DNA of 64,000 nucleotides from Viscum album (Eukaryota > Streptophyta > Magnoliopsida > Santalales > Viscaceae), in contig OY728143.1 of the NCBI GenBank assembly GCA_963277665.1, positions 234,289,591-234,353,590 of the forward strand, given 5' to 3'. The position numbers were made by a program, and so were the translations under genes. The notes beneath the pieces are model-generated. The model did no database searches, was not told the origin of the DNA, and was given only the letters and a program-made list of their open reading frames with translations. Of this stretch, positions 11,401-25,962 are shown one piece after another (the first letter of the stretch is position 1; each line of letters opens with the position of its first letter).

Positions 11401-14400
11401 TTGATGTTCTGTATAAATCACATTTTTTATGTAGAGATGGCCAGATACACAGACTCTTATATATCGTGCTAAAAATGATATTTTTTTAATACAAAGTAAC
11501 TAACAATATTGGGTGGCTTAAATATTAAAGAATCATTTTAGAATAGGTATTTCAAGACTAAGAAATACTTTAAATGATCTTTGAGTTTAATTAAAATTAT
11601 GTATCATCATTTTTTCGATAGCATGATCACTTTTGATGAAACTAAAATAGTCTTCATTAGAAATTATAATGAGCATATAAAAAAAATGTACTACATGTGG
11701 AGAATAAAATTTCACAATAAGTGGTTCTATTAAAAGGAAAAAAATAATGTTATAATAACTTTTTAATAAAAAAATTGTATACATTTTCATTTATGGGAAA
11801 TATAAAACAATTTGTAAAGTCTTTTCTAAAATACAGATCTATTATTTTCAAAATTTTACTATTAAAATAATATTTAGAACCATCAAAAAACATATCACAT
11901 TGAAATCAAATTTTTTGTTAATTATATAATAAAATTTGATTTATGTAACTACATTTCTCCTTGAATACAGTAAAATATAACTTAGAAAATAATATATTTC
12001 AATGAATTTAATTTTACATAGAAAACCTTATGAAATCAAAGACGCCACTATATGTTCCAGATGTTGAATATCATCCCCACCAGGTCATGGTTTAACTCCC
12101 AATCCAATATCATCACATAAAATACACAACAGATCATTTTTAAATAAATAAAATTTTCATTTGATGGATTTCTCATTATAAAACCATTAAATCATATATT
12201 TAATTTTTTTACGTTAATGTTTTATTTACAATTAAATTGTGTATATAATTATTAATAATCATGTACTTTAAATGGGAAAATTCATATTTCCTTGATATTA
12301 TAATCATTTAAAAACCTCATAATTCATGAAAATATATCCTTTTTTAACAATTAATGGAATGATATTTGAAGACATAGAGAATGGAAATTCTTTTATATTT
12401 GAGTCATCATTAGATGTTTTAGAGTTTTTTTTTTGCATGAAATAATAAATTTTATTCCCAATAAAAAAATTAAAATACACATGAAAATTGAGAATAAATT
12501 TTATAAAATATTATTTTATTAAAATAATTGTGGAAATATAGTAAAATATTTTATACATGAAATAATTATTTTAGATAATTTTAATGAAAACCATATTCCA
12601 CATGACATGAATTTTTTGAAAGATAAAAAATCTAGATTAAAAATATATCCTTTTATACAATAAAATATAAATAAATCAGTCATAATACATTTAATTAAAA
12701 CATTAAAATTTTTATTATTAAAATAGATAATTTTCTTTTTCAAATATTATAATAATAAACTAAATAACCATTAAATAATATTTTTTTATAAAATAAAATC
12801 ATAATGGTAACTAATTTATTGAATTTTCTAAAATGGATATGACAAAAAAATACCCTTATATAAAATATATGACAAATTGAGATTGAAAATATGTATTCTT
12901 CACTGTCAAAACAGAATATAAAGATATGGTACAAAATATAAGGAGGACTATTGGAAAGATTCTATAGTATTTATAATGAATGAATCTTATGTACATTTCT
13001 GTATAGATGTTATGAAATATTTAATTATCACTATAATTTCATAATCTTGGATAAATGTGTTGTGTTATCTTGATGGAAACATATAATGATAGTCAAGAAA
13101 GATAATAACATGGTACTATTATTAAATGGAAGTATGTAAGAATTTGTAAATGATAAAAAGAATACTATAAGGCTCAATGCATTATGGTGTTCGATTATGT
13201 GTTGGATTGTATATATACCATCAGATTATACTAGTCCATAGTATTTATTAATATGTATATATAAATATATATAGATATATATAATTACTATGAATTTATA
13301 GATACAAGGAGGTAGTGATAAAAATTGGGGAATCTGATTTGAACCAATAATGACTGTTATAGTTTTCATTTTCCTAATAAATCACTTCACATCATTATGT
13401 GTTATTTATAAAAAAACGCTTGCTGAGAAATTGATCTTTATTGACCAAAATGTCTTGACTTCCTAAATGTTCTGGCAGCTTGTTTTGTAGTTTGAGGATT
13501 ATAGTTCTATAATAAGGCAATATGATATTTGTGTAATAGGCTGGAATCAAGCTAATTTTTAGTCATACCTAAAGGTGATAACTACTGCTAGATGGGGAAA
13601 ATGGGGAATAGATTTAGTGCTGAGAATTCATGGTTGAATATGATAGAGGAAGACCTATTATGTGGTTAAAGATGATGCATACGTGATTTTAATATCTTAG
13701 ATGTGAGTGATGGAAATATGAATGGTATAAGGTTATATTTTAATAGGGTTGATAGTAACTGCATATCAAATAATTTGACAAAACAACTCTACTTCATGGA
13801 ATGATTTAAATTACAATGACCACCTATTGAAGATCATTCCTTGGAAATGGTAGCTCAGTCCTCAACCACATAGACACACACATCTACTCTCATGGGCCAT
13901 ACTAGCTAGGGCTTCCCATTCATATGAGCTCAGATGAGTGCACTATGTAGGATCATTGCAATTGAGGATACATTATGTGAACCATACACGCCCACCCTAC
14001 AAAAAATCATGCACAGACAACTATCATCCCACATAGTCAACACATGCTCCCATTTGTGTGGTGGAGGTGGGTCCCTAGTGGTCTTCATTGGAAAATGTTT
14101 TATACAAAATACACAATTACTTATGAATATAGATTAAAAAACTAATTATTATTCATTATTTATCTTGTTAATTCCAGTAGAGAATTAATATTTTAACACT
14201 CATTAATGTTAAATATTACATCCAATTATGTTATTATTTTATTTATTTATATTTTAAATAATGATTTATTCCAAATTCATTGTTTATAAAAATAATAATT
14301 TGAATGTTATTAATTTATATATCTAAGTTAAATTACATTAAAATAACATACAACCCCTATAAATGTTTATATAAAACTAATGTTTTAAATAAATAAAAAA

Positions 14401-16130
14401 GAATATTAAATATATTTAAACATTTTTGTACACATATATCCATATTTATTCAAAATTCATATCTAATAGATTTATATTTTGATTTCATTATATTAAAATT
14501 TATATAAATTATATTACTAATATAGTTACAAATAATATTGTTATCTTAGTGTCCAATGATATTTTATTGTTTTTAAAATAAATTTTAAGATATTAATGTA
14601 TGTTTGTAAATTTAATTTTAGAATTCAGGTATATATGAATAAATCCTCAAATTTACTTGGATAAATTATATTCAAACAATTTGTAAATATATTTATGTTA
14701 TTGACACTACATTTTTTTAAAAGGATTAATTAATTTTAATATTTATTTTTTTCATCATTAAAAAAACATAAAATTTCATTTTTAAAATAGTTGTATAATT
14801 TGTTCTAAATTTAGTCACATTTTAGTTTATTTATCTATTATATATCTTCATTCAAAATGGATTATGATAGAAAATATAAAATGTTTGTTTAAATATGTAC
14901 TATTTTATAAATACCATACTGAAGAGATATTTAAATAAACTAAACTCTATGTATTATAATTTTTCTTCACATTAAATGATGGTTACTATTTATCCACACT
15001 TCATATTCATAATATCATCTATATTTGAGGGATACAAAACATTTTGGTTTTAATGAATTTGTGTACCATCATATTGTTCTTATGGTCACCAGAGTTCAAT
15101 TTTTTTGATGATTTTTACATGTTTAATTGCTGTTAAACAAGTTTTAGATTCTCAAATAAACTTGTTATTGCATCAAAATATTAAATATTTTATTGTTTTA
15201 AATAAATTTTACACTATCATGATAATAATTATCAAGACTTATTTTATATCATTTAATTTAAAATCATTTATACGCATGAATTATGGGATGTTACATTCAA
15301 AAACAATTAATTTATTAATCCCTCACAATTATTATATATATATTAAAAATCTATTTGAGACATTACAATTTTTAATCATGGATTTCATCATAGATGAAGA
15401 TAAACATTTTATTTCAAACATCGCATGTAATTTATTAAATCATGAAATAAATTATTCATTTATGAAATTATCAATATATATTCATTAATTAATTGTACAT
15501 GAATATAAATTATTCATGTATTGAAACAATGTTTTTTAGATCCATCGATCTCTCACGATATCTTTTTCCAATTTCATATCATACAGTTTGGATCATATCA
15601 ATTGTATAAATAAAAGAGTTTTAAAAAGGCATTCTTGTTGAGAAATAATATTAAACAGCATATAAAATATTATCATTATAAATCATCGTATCTATGTTTA
15701 TTATTTAATATTAAATTAAAATAAATATTTTGATACATGAATCAATAAAAAATATAAGTTATTATTACATTTATATAGGCATCCCGAGGGTCCCCTTTAT
15801 CAAAAATTATTCTTAAATTAATTTTTTTTCATATCATTTGTCATTGTCAAAATTTTTAAATCCCTAGATTATGTATTCAATTTTGGTATAAGTGATAATG
15901 CTATGAATTGAGAATTTAATTTAGAAATAATATATTCACCAATGTTATATAAAGGTATACAAGAGATATTAAATTAATCATAGAACACTTTTTATGATAG
16001 TAGTATTTTATTAATAGTTCTAAAATTATAGAAGAATGAATTTTAAATAATACTTTAATGAATTTCATCTTGAAGAGATATAATATTATTTTTGATCCTC
16101 TAACATTTATTTTTAAATTATTTTTCAAAA
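11400..16130. repeat. Direct duplication, copy 1 (about 4.8 kb period)
   Basis: Anchors that recur about 4.80-4.81 kb downstream: GAAATATAAAACAA (11,797 and 16,611), GGTCATGGgTTAAC-like (12,083 and 16,896), AGAAA(t)GATAATA (13,096 and 17,907), GAGTGCA within a longer alignment (13,936 and 18,736), ATTAATATTTTA (14,184 and 18,987). Alignment is convincing from about 11.8 to 14.6 kb and plausible to about 15.4 kb; outer limits are estimates. The GC-richer core at 13,860-14,090 (CCCACATAGTCAACACATG) is the best conserved part. The 127-codon open frame at 15,105-15,488 is AT-rich and is not maintained in copy 2. Confidence 0.6.
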
Positions 16131-16199
16131 TATGAAAAGGATGAAAAATAGAAATTTTACTAAATAAAAAATTAATACAAATTTAACTGATTGTTGACC

Positions 16200-19100
16200 A
16201 AATAAATGACTCCTTATTGTTTTATAAACTTACCCTCTAATACCAAGAGATATATCATTATACCTTTAATTGAAAATACAAATCTAAATCCACAATGTAT
16301 ACTTTTTAAAGAATTTGTTGAATAATATATAGTCCAATTAACATCGAAGTATCTATTCAATTTCTATTGGGGGATTAAGAAAAACCATAAATGATGTCCA
16401 TGTTTAATAAAAAATCAGAAACATTTATATGAATTTACTCACATAAGATACTTAATGAAACCAAACAATATTGGAAGTAATATTGGGATTTTAATGTTTT
16501 TATTTAAAATTAGATGAAAATAATATTAAACAGTTTGGTGTTTTAGAACAAGGAGTAAAATTCATTTATAAATAATATTTAAAATAATATTTTATTTTTT
16601 CCTTTTATATGAAATATAAAACAATTGATTATAACGTGTTTGTAATATATCATTGTATTTTTTGAAATTTACCATTAGAAAATCTAATTAGTACCACTAA
16701 AAGTATATATATAATTACAACCCAATTAATTTAAAAAATAAATATACAAGGAAATATGAACATATATTTCTCTATAAAAACATTAAAACATTACATTGAA
16801 AATAATAAATTTTATGGAATATAGTTTTTCATTAAAAACCATAATAAATTCATATGTCTACTAGTAGTATCAAATTTGGATCATATTCCATTTGAGGTCA
16901 TGGGTTAACTAATTATCCATCTTTATCAAATATTATACCCAATTATAAAATTTACATAAAATAATTTTTAAAAATAATAATTTTTATATTATCATTAAAT
17001 TAAATTATCCGTTCAAAATGACTATATAAAAATAAAAAAATATTCCAAAAAATGGAATACATATTAATTACACATAACATCCATTTCAGGAGAAAATAAA
17101 AATTTCCATTAAAAATAGAACATTATAATAATTTATATTTCAAGAAAATGGGAACATGAATGAAATATTAATTACATCTATAATGCATGTACACACCTTT
17201 CTATATGTGAAACGTCCCTAAAATTTATTGATTATTTTGTGCTTTAGAATGATACCTTATAAAACACAATGATAAATTTGACACCACAGGAAAATTATAT
17301 AATACATTCATCAAATAACCACTTTTTTAAAGTGTTTTAAAAACATAAAAATATATTTTATCCTTAAAATAATATTCTATAATCAAATTTAAAAAAATGC
17401 TTAATAACATAGATTTTGGGAATAAATATATTCTTGATAAATGAAAATAAATCCATTAAAATAAAAATATATAATTGTATCTATCTCATTAATATGAAAT
17501 CAACCATGAAATTATGGGTTTTCAACATAATATTTTTCTTTTTTAAATAATGGGAATTTTATAATAGACCTTCATTTCATAAGGGGTTTACTTAAATATA
17601 ATTTTAATCATAATATAATAATGGATTTTTATGATAATTGACGTGTTCTGAAAATAAAAAATCTTATTTCATGATATCCCATCCTAACCAGTCTTGAATA
17701 ATTTTATTCTCCATTGATGATATTGTTAATGAAGTTATGGTAAAACTGAGAAAGAGGGACAATGATATAGAGTTAGGGTTTTTATACTGATTGAAAATTA
17801 TGCCCATATATATTTCAATTAAAAAAATATTATTAATATCATGCATTTGTTACTCTTCTATAATAGTAATGTTATTTATAGTTTTATACAGAATAAAATT
17901 GTCATGAGAAATGATAATAGGGTATTATTATTATGTTGTAGTGTAACATTACTTTTACATGAAAATTCAATGCATGTGAGGTTCAAATCATGGTGGTGTT
18001 AGAGTATTGTTATCTTATGGAGATACGGGGATTAAAAAAAATATTAGATATAATTGTTTCAAATATAAACATAAATATATTATCATCCTATTTAATATAA
18101 CTTGAGATGGCATAGAAAAAAAAAATGGATTATAAAACATATCATTGATGGATATTATAATTATAAGTTTCCAAATAATTCACATTACATAAATAATCAT
18201 CTATAAAAATATTTCATTGATAAAAGGAGAATTGTTGATCAATGTGGAAGAATTAAATTCATGGTAAAGGGTGTTGTTTTTATACATTTAAGTTTTTTTT
18301 CTATCCCAAAGAAAAAATATATTTGTAGTATAAGGTGTCATCAGGAAAAACTATATTTGTTTAAACGTGTGCGTGATTACATATATTAGAAGGAATAGAG
18401 TGATAAGATAACTAGAAAATCCATCATGAGGTTTATAGTGATAGTGAAGGAACTATATTGTGAGAAAATATGATTATTGAGATGATTGAACAAATAATAT
18501 GATAGAGAATGAACAAATTGTAAAATTAGATAATGAATTAATATAGTTGAATATTACCATTTATTCCAATCCCATAAGAAGGAAATTATTTTTTATGAAA
18601 TATATGTACTATAACTTGTCCTTATTGTTTTTCATACCAAATTACTAGGGTATTGACATAAACACACACACACAAACCCATTCCCTAGATCAGGTGTCAG
18701 ACTAACAGACACTACCTATTATAATGAACTCACGTGAGTGCAATATGGGGGTGTTATGTATACCCATTTACCCACTATGGAAGAATTTTCTTCCCACCAT
18801 ACCACCATGTTTGTATGTTCAACCATATTCCCACATGGTCAACCTATGGTCCCACATGTGTGCTCGTGATATGTCCAATAGTAGTATCAGTTGGGATTTT
18901 TTATTAGTAAAACTGAAATTAACTTATGCATTTAAAATTCAATCTTTATTGATAAAAATGATTTAACCTACTATTTCCACTACCAAATTAATATTTTACA
19001 CTTATTACTGTAAAATATTACAACAAATTATATAATTCATTCATTTATTTAAATTGAAAATAATGATTTATTCTAATGTGATATTATTTTAATAATAATT

Positions 19101-20930
19101 CATTGAATGCATGGAATTTCCATATGAAAATATACAAACTTTTAAATAATTAAAAATATTATTTTTAATAAAAAGTGTGTTTTAAATATAAACCTTTATG
19201 AAATATATTTGGATATATATATATACCAATATAAAATATATTATTTAAAAATAATTTTTATTTTATTTAGATTAGGTTTTAATTCAATTGATATTTTCAT
19301 AAAATATATCATTACTATAATTAATATTTTATTAATTATATTATATAATCCACATTATTTTATAATTTTATATCAAATTTCATAAAATTCTATATATGGG
19401 TGTTACTCAAACATTAAACCACTTCCATAAATAAGTCTTATAAATTTCATGTAAAATTTAACATATTAAGATTATTAAATTTTTTATATTATTGTATCTA
19501 TATTTTTTATATTGGAATATTAAATATTTCACTTCATTAATTTCTTATTTAGTCATAAAAAATTTATATTTTATCCATCCATTTTATAAAATTATCTATA
19601 TTGAGTCACGTAGTACTTTATTTAGTAATTATTTTTTTAAGAAAAAAATTAAAGTGATAGATAATATACAATGGTCATATACAAAACATCAATTCAATAA
19701 ATTCATTATATTTGAGACATATAATAACTCACACTCTATATATCATATTAATAATCACCTTCATTAATGATTCTTCTTATTCTAATTAACAATTTTCATA
19801 CTATCAAACATCATTGGAGAGTTCCTACTCATGACGGATCAGAATGTAAACTATTTTCAAATTCATTTTATTCAGTTTTTTGGTACTTATTTATTTTTAT
19901 TTAAATGGATTAGTTCCAAATTAATTTTAGAAAAAATAAAAACAGACTATATTAAATATATATCCATGTATCAAATTTTTTGTTAGTAAATTATTTTATA
20001 TTATAATTACTCTATCTAAATTTTTTATTTCATTAGTAATGTCATATAATTTATTTTAAAAATATGAGTAAACTAAATTTCATGGATGTTATAGGAATTA
20101 TAATTGATAAATATATTTCCTTGAAATGAATACATTATAGAATGTTTCAATGTTTCCCTAATATTTTTTGCATCATGTTGAAAATTAATTTTGAAAAATT
20201 TGTTTCTCCCCCATGTGTTTTATCTACTATTATAATTGACAGAATAGTTTTTTTGTGAAATGTATAGTCATGTTGTGTGGCCTAGAATAGTTCGTTAATG
20301 TCAACAAATTTTCTCATTCCCATTACTAATTCAATCCCATTAATTACTTTTTCCTCCAAAACTTCACCCCAACAAAAATAGACATCTGGACCCTCTCTTT
20401 AACCCCAATAATTTTATTTTTAATTATCTATAACCTCAAATCACATAGAATTTGTTAATTTTGGGATCCTTCTTATCTGTTATGGCCTTCTTCTCTTCCA
20501 TATCTAGGATTTTTTTCAACTAAATGGTCAAGGTGTCAGGTGGTTTGTGTTTCATGATTCTAATTATGTGTGTTCTTTATTTTAGGGTTTTCATTCATCC
20601 ATTTTATTCTATTATAATCAATTTAATGGGGGTGGTAATGATTATTACAATTTATATTAGGTTGTTTCATCAATTAATGATATTTTTTTATGTAAATTAC
20701 ATTTGTTATGTTTTAAATATTACATCAAATGATAATAAGAAATTTTATATGATATTTAAGGATAATTTATTTTATAAGATTATTTTATTTACTATTGATT
20801 AATATTAGAGGCAAATGTTAGATGTGAATATATTTTCTACGTTTTGAAATTATTTTTTCTTGATACGGGTTTCCTTAATGGTCTATACTAATTATAATTC
20901 ATATGTAGGATAGATTTCATAATATCATTT
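16200..20930. repeat. Direct duplication, copy 2
   Basis: Diverged partner of copy 1. Its GC-richer core at 18,660-18,880 (CCCACATGGTCAACCTATGG) matches 13,860-14,090. An (AC)n run lies at 18,662-18,674. A further GC-richer patch at 20,180-20,560 has no clear coding content. It may be a tandem segmental duplication, or the two very long LTRs of an element with a short middle (about 15.4-16.2 kb). I saw no primer site or polypurine tract that decides between them. Confidence 0.55.
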
Positions 20931-21861
20931 CAATTATATTAAAATTTCATAACATATGTGAACCAAAGTTGATTATTGGAAAAAAATAGATCATGTATCA
21001 CCAGTAATTGATATAACATATGAATATTAATCACAGCACCAACTATATGTAACCCTAATTGTTTTGGGCAGATATTATTAGGTTACACTAAAATAGAGTT
21101 CCATTATACCAAAACGTATATGATTTTTCATTCAAGTGTGTGTAAATGGTTGAATGTATATGTTAGGATTGTAAAAAATGAATTTATGAGAATTTTTTGT
21201 TAGATTTTCCTTAAAACTCTAATTCCATATCCAATGGCTTTTGATTAGAAAAGTATATCTACATGTATATTACATTCATTTTTTTTCGGAATTTTTAACT
21301 ATATATTCATATTATTTTTCATTATAATGTGGAATTTGTACATTAATATTGTTAATTATATATCAAGAATGATTTTATAATATAAAAATGTACACTCATG
21401 GAATGATATTTGGTATCTGATATGTATAGTTATGATCACACTATAAATAAAAAAAATGGATTTATTTGGATGGTGTTTTGAACAATACCTATAATCATAT
21501 GGAACCACATGGAGGAATTTAATTTCAATTTTAACTGATTTCTTGTTAGTTATGAATACATGGTGGGAGTAACCCATTGTCACATGAGGTCCAGGAAAAA
21601 CTATTTTCATTTTTATTACGTGGGTATTTCAGAAAAATTATTTAGTACCAATTTTTCATCTTCCCATCCATTCATAATTTAATGTTATATTATAGAATTC
21701 TAAATATATATAGATAGAAATTATGTATAATAGTTATTTAATTTCACTTGAGATTTACATTTTTAAATATTTCTCCGATAAGGTTTCATTACTATTTAAT
21801 TTATCAGTGATCAAGGCTTACAAAAATATTGTCTGTTCATGTTTAGTTTTTTGAAGGATAT
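20931..21861. other. AT-rich DNA with no recognisable gene
   Basis: Flank between the duplication and E2. An 84-codon minus-strand open frame at 21,356-21,610 shows no family pattern. I see nothing else to report. Confidence 0.4.
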
Positions 21862-23893
21862 TATAACAACCATGCTATTTTTTACATACCTAAATATGAT
21901 TTATTACATAAAACCTTCACTTGATACAACATAGAATTTTGAGATTTATAGTGTATTTGGGGATTAGGAAAATTAAATATCAACTTAAATTAGATAACAA
22001 AACATATTATGTATAACATCATTTACATGAACACTAAATTCCCTTGTACATTTCACTACATTGGATAACCTGATTACATGCATAAAAAGGGTGAGCTATA
22101 ATGCTTAGGAAGGGAATAATCATGGACTAGCTTAAGGAATAAAATATTTGTTAGACAGTAGGAATATCAATGGAGCACAATAAAAACATGAACATAAAGT
22201 CATGATAAAGCATGCTAATCATAACAATGAAATGAGGTAACAAAAATCAACATGGAATTAGCATGATCCAAGGCTCATTGAACATGGAGAATGAGTTAAC
22301 CCTAATGGCACATGAAGCAAGAGTAAACCCTAATTGCACTTGAATTAGCATGAGTCAATACTCATTGCACATAGAGTATGAGAAAAACCTCATTGCACAT
22401 GAATAATGATTAAACCATAGTTTCAAATTAATTAGAATGAGTCAATACTCATTGCACATGATGTATCATGATACTATCCTTTACCCAAATCATTGGAGAA
22501 CAATTAGGGCTCACCCTTCGACAACATTTCACTACATGCATATGTGTGCCACATGGGTCATAAAACATGGATTAATTAAACATAATCATTTATACCATGA
22601 TAAAATGATTTGGAATTTCATACATGAAACACTATAATAAATATATAAATGTTCATAAAGGTGAATACCCTTGATTAGGAAATGGGCATGGAATTCCCAA
22701 TACAATGACTTTGGCTTGAAAAAACGTGGTGCAATTTCAGCAGCATAACGGCGTGACATATGATTTCATAAAAATGGTTGATGAGGTAGAAATGGGTGTA
22801 TCATAATATATACAGGAAATGGAATGTAAGTGGGTCATGTAGATACATGTCCAAACAAATGTAATGATATTTATATATGTAATACCAATGAATTTCTTGA
22901 ATTTAAATGTGGAGAGATATATTCATTATAGAATTTATGCATAGTAACAGGTGTAAATGGGAGTTATTAATAAGAGAGAAAGGGGATCTATCGTTATTAA
23001 AACATGAATAGGGAAGTATGGGGGAGGGGAGAAATCATTCACCAACATTTATAATTGAAAATAAAAGGTCATAACAATATAAGGAAACATGGACATAAAT
23101 AAGGAAAGTGAGAATCCCTTATTGGGATGTGTGATCCCAAAGGCTTGGTAAAGGCTTGAGAGGGTCTTCTTGGGAGCTTGTCATACCTTGGGAGGATTCT
23201 AGAGATAATAAAGAAGAGTATGGATTAACTCCAAAGGATTTTAGTGAATAAGAAGTGGGATCTTGGGTGTATTTATATTGTAAAGGAGAAGGAATTATTT
23301 ATTATTTAGGTTTGGGACACCTCACATTAAAATAATCAAAACCACAATCCATACCTTGGTTTATACCCATTGTTTTTTACAAATGGGAGTGGAAGACAAT
23401 ATTTTATAATACTAATGTCCGAACATCTTAAAATAATAAGGTTTCTTATGTGGAGGTAAGTCACACTCTCAAGGAAAAAAATTTAAAAATCTAAAATGTT
23501 TTATAAGTATGGAAGGGTCCACTAATCCTATGTAATGTAAAAAAAAATAAACCTAAAATAAAATTATTTTATTTTCAAAACATCTATTGTCCGAACATAT
23601 TATTTATACTATTATATTACATCACTATTGGGTCATTATGATGTCATAAAACACATTATATATTTTAACGGTATTTAATTTTTACACACAAAAATTTAAT
23701 TGTCTCAGAAAATTATGTAAAATTCACCATTAGATAATTTTGAAATCCTATTTAAAAAAATAGAATTATTTTTATATATATAATCTTCTCAATATATTAA
23801 TTTTGACTTATGGAATAAAAACTCTCATTTATTGAAATTTCATGGGTTTTGAGATATTTTTTTCAAACCATAATGAAATTTTTGGTCCTTACA
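21862..23893 (-). repeat. E2 3' LTR
   Basis: In element sense it starts TGTAAGGACC directly after the polypurine tract and ends near 21,862 with GGTTGTTATA. It aligns through its length with 28,942-30,873. Shared landmarks in plus orientation are AACAACC at the inner end, ATGATTTATTACATAAAACCT, the short tandem array, AAAAATGGTTGATGAG, and GCTTGAGAG near the promoter. It lacks no large segment compared with the other copy. Confidence 0.9.
22261..22470 (-). repeat. Minisatellite of about 29 bp in E2 3' LTR, about 7 units
   Basis: Repeating plus-strand motif CATGAGTAAACCCTCATTGC with a variable 5-9 base linker, seven diverged units. The same array in the 5' LTR (29,341-29,461) has only about four units. 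The two LTRs were identical at insertion, so units were gained or lost afterwards in one of them. Confidence 0.75.
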
Positions 23894-23909
23894 ATCTTCC
23901 CCCCTTAAG
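23894..23909 (-). other. E2 polypurine tract
   Basis: On the minus strand ATCTTAAGGGGGGAAGAT lies directly before the LTR start TGTAAGG. This is the plus-strand primer of reverse transcription, and it is intact. Confidence 0.9.
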
Positions 23910-23929
23910 ATATTTCGACCTCGAAATTT

Positions 23930-24290
23930 TCTTTTCCCACACTAAAACAGATGTTTGTAACTGTTCTTCATCACATCTTCTGATTCCCATGTCACCTTTT
24001 TCAAACTTGTGGGTTTTCCACAATAAGTTGACGAGGGGAATTGTCTTATTTCGTAGAATTGTTTCTCTATGATCTAGATCATCACCGGTTTCACCTCATA
24101 TGAAAGATCATCCTCTAGCTGTACTACCTCTGAAGATAGTTCATGTGAGGGGTCAGGTATTTACTTTCTTAAGATGGATACATGAAGGACATCGTGTACA
24201 TTTCCCATGGTAGGTGGAAGTGCTAGTCGATAGGCCACATCATCGACATGATCAAGAATCTCGAAGAGGCCAATGCACCTAGTAATTAAC
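23930..24290 (-). pseudogene. E2 pol C-terminus with chromodomain
   Basis: Reading the minus strand: FEILDHVDDVAYRLALPP, GNVHDVLHVSILRK, a stop, DPSHELSSEVVQLEDDLSYE, then in the next frame LRNKTIPLVNLLWKTHKFEK and TWESEDVMKNSYKHLF, followed by a stop just before the polypurine tract. These are the integrase C-terminal end, the linker and a group II chromodomain, the signature that puts E2 in the Tekay/Del chromoviruses. At least two frame changes occur here. Confidence 0.85.
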
Positions 24291-24299
24291 ATACACTTC

Positions 24300-25255
24300 T
24301 TTTCAAACCTCATGACCTTATTCTATGGATATATATATATAGAAATACCATATCTCCATTTTAACTCTCATGGTCTCATAGATGGTCATCTGCAAAATTT
24401 TTTTATCGACTCGGGGCAACCTAGATATGATGCTAAATAGATTTAACTGTCTCCAACATTTCATCATCCATTTCTGGTCCTAACAACTTATGCTCACTGA
24501 CTTCATTCTAACATGTCAGTGTTCTACACCTCTTCCTATATAGGTCTTCATAAGGTGACATTCCAATGCATGAGTGGAAAACAATTAATAAAGGTGAATT
24601 AAACCAATGGAATATATTGATCCCATCCACCATTAAAGTCCATTGAAAATGATCTTTATGTATCTTTTAGTTTCTGAATAGTTTTCTCATATTGGCCATC
24701 ATTTTGAGGATGATAGGTGGTACTGATGTTCAGTTCAGTATCTAGAGAATGTTGATGAGTTTTCCAAAACATAAAGATGAATCTTGCAACTCGATCAGAT
24801 AAAATAGTCAGTGTTACTCCATGTAGACTTACAACTTCCATGAAGTATATCCATGCAAATAGATATAATTCTAATTCCTTACAAATTGAAATGATGTGTG
24901 AAGACTTTGTAAGATGATCCAGAACAAACCATATTGGATTATTGGCTTTGGATGTCTTCGGTAGTCTGGTGACCAAGTCCATGGTGTTCTCCCATTTCCA
25001 TGCTTTTATGGGAAATGGTTGCATTATCCCCTTAGAATTATTCCCCTTTACCTTCACTTTCTGAAAAACTAGGCACTTTGATGTATAATCATCTATCACT
25101 TTCATCATATTATCCCTCCAATAATTCTCTCGGAGATCATGATTCATCTTTTCATTTCCTGGGTGAATAGAGAGATTTGAACTATGTGGATCATACAAAA
25201 GTTCCTTCATCATCTCCAGACATGATGGAACACATAGTCTTTTCCAAAATCTCAC
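24300..25255 (-). pseudogene. E2 integrase
   Basis: Would join the cDNA copy to host DNA. The open stretch 24,656-25,255 (199 codons) covers the zinc-binding N-terminus and most of the catalytic core. Zinc ligands: His residues in the HSSNLSIHPG segment and Cys in SKCLVFQ, where the second Cys of the pair is Phe. Core: Asp in NTMDLV, Asp in LSDRVARF, Glu in NDGQYEKT, the usual spacing of the DDE triad. After a stop the remainder (DFNGGWDQYIPLV, PYEDLYRKRC, SEHKLLGPEM) continues to 24,480, then a poorly readable basic segment leads to the C-terminus. Catalytic residues survive, but the frame does not. Confidence 0.9.
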
Positions 25256-25258
25256 AAT

Positions 25259-25474
25259 TCATTCTTCATTGACATTGAACTCCATGTATTTCCCTTTTAC
25301 GATAGATTCCACATTCTCCTGAATTCCAACATCATCCTTTTGAGCATCCTTTAACCATTCCAAAAGAGACGATTGAGAAATCATTTGTGAATGGATTGAT
25401 GAGGTTCCCTTATTTATGATTCCTATGTCTATCTTCATAAAATCGAAGAAGAATGTATCTGTCGGAATTCTCAT
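25259..25474 (-). pseudogene. E2 RNase H-integrase connector
   Basis: Open 71 codons ending FNVNEE, with LLEWLKDAQKDDVGIQ and IVKGKYMEF. This is the acidic linker found between RNase H and the integrase zinc domain in Tekay polyproteins. It directly precedes the integrase frame with a stop between them. Confidence 0.7.
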
Positions 25475-25599
25475 CTATGATAGAATCACTGGGTCCTTCC
25501 TACTCAGAGAATATTCCACCTTGTTCACTTTTTATTGTGGTAATGGATTGATCAATCAAAGTCTTTGATAAGATCAAACCTTCTTCATTGGAACATGAT

Positions 25600-25962
25600 C
25601 AACCATTTCTATGTGAATATATACCTGAGGATTTTGTGGTCCATATATATTTTAGACTTCTCCCCAAAGAGATAATTCCACCATATTTTTAAAGAAAAGA
25701 TCAACGCAACCAACTCCAAATCATGTGTTGAATAATTCTGCTCATGAACGTCCAATTTCCTTGAAGCATAGGTAATGAATTTGTCATTTTTCATCATCAA
25801 ACAACCTAAGAACTTCTTCGAAGCATCACTTAATACTAGAAAATGATCTCCACATGTAGTTAATGTGAGCATGAGTGATGTGATAAGACTCCTTTTAAAC
25901 TCCTTGAATATTTCTTCACATTCATGACTCCAAGAAAACATTACTCCCTTCAAAGTTATCAT
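25600..25962 (-). pseudogene. E2 RNase H
   Basis: Open 117 codons. In order: FSWSHECEEIFKEFKRSL (RT thumb/connection end), LSDASKKFLGCLMM (first catalytic Asp, in SDAS), ITYASRKLDVHEQNYSTHDL with the catalytic Glu position replaced (canonical 'ELE' reads DLELVALIF and keeps the Glu), and IYMDHKILRYIFT with the Asp of DHK. Catalytic residues are largely present. The domain removes RNA from the RNA-DNA hybrid during element replication. Truncated at the C-terminal side by a stop. Confidence 0.88.

Noticed and set aside
15105..15488. 127-codon plus-strand open frame
   Set aside because: AT-driven composition rich in Ile, Asn, Lys, Phe and Leu. No family pattern, and the matching part of the second 4.8 kb copy does not keep the frame.
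17970..18000. tRNA or SINE B-box (GGTTCAAATC)
   Set aside because: No A-box at the right distance, no cloverleaf, and no poly-A or poly-T tail nearby.
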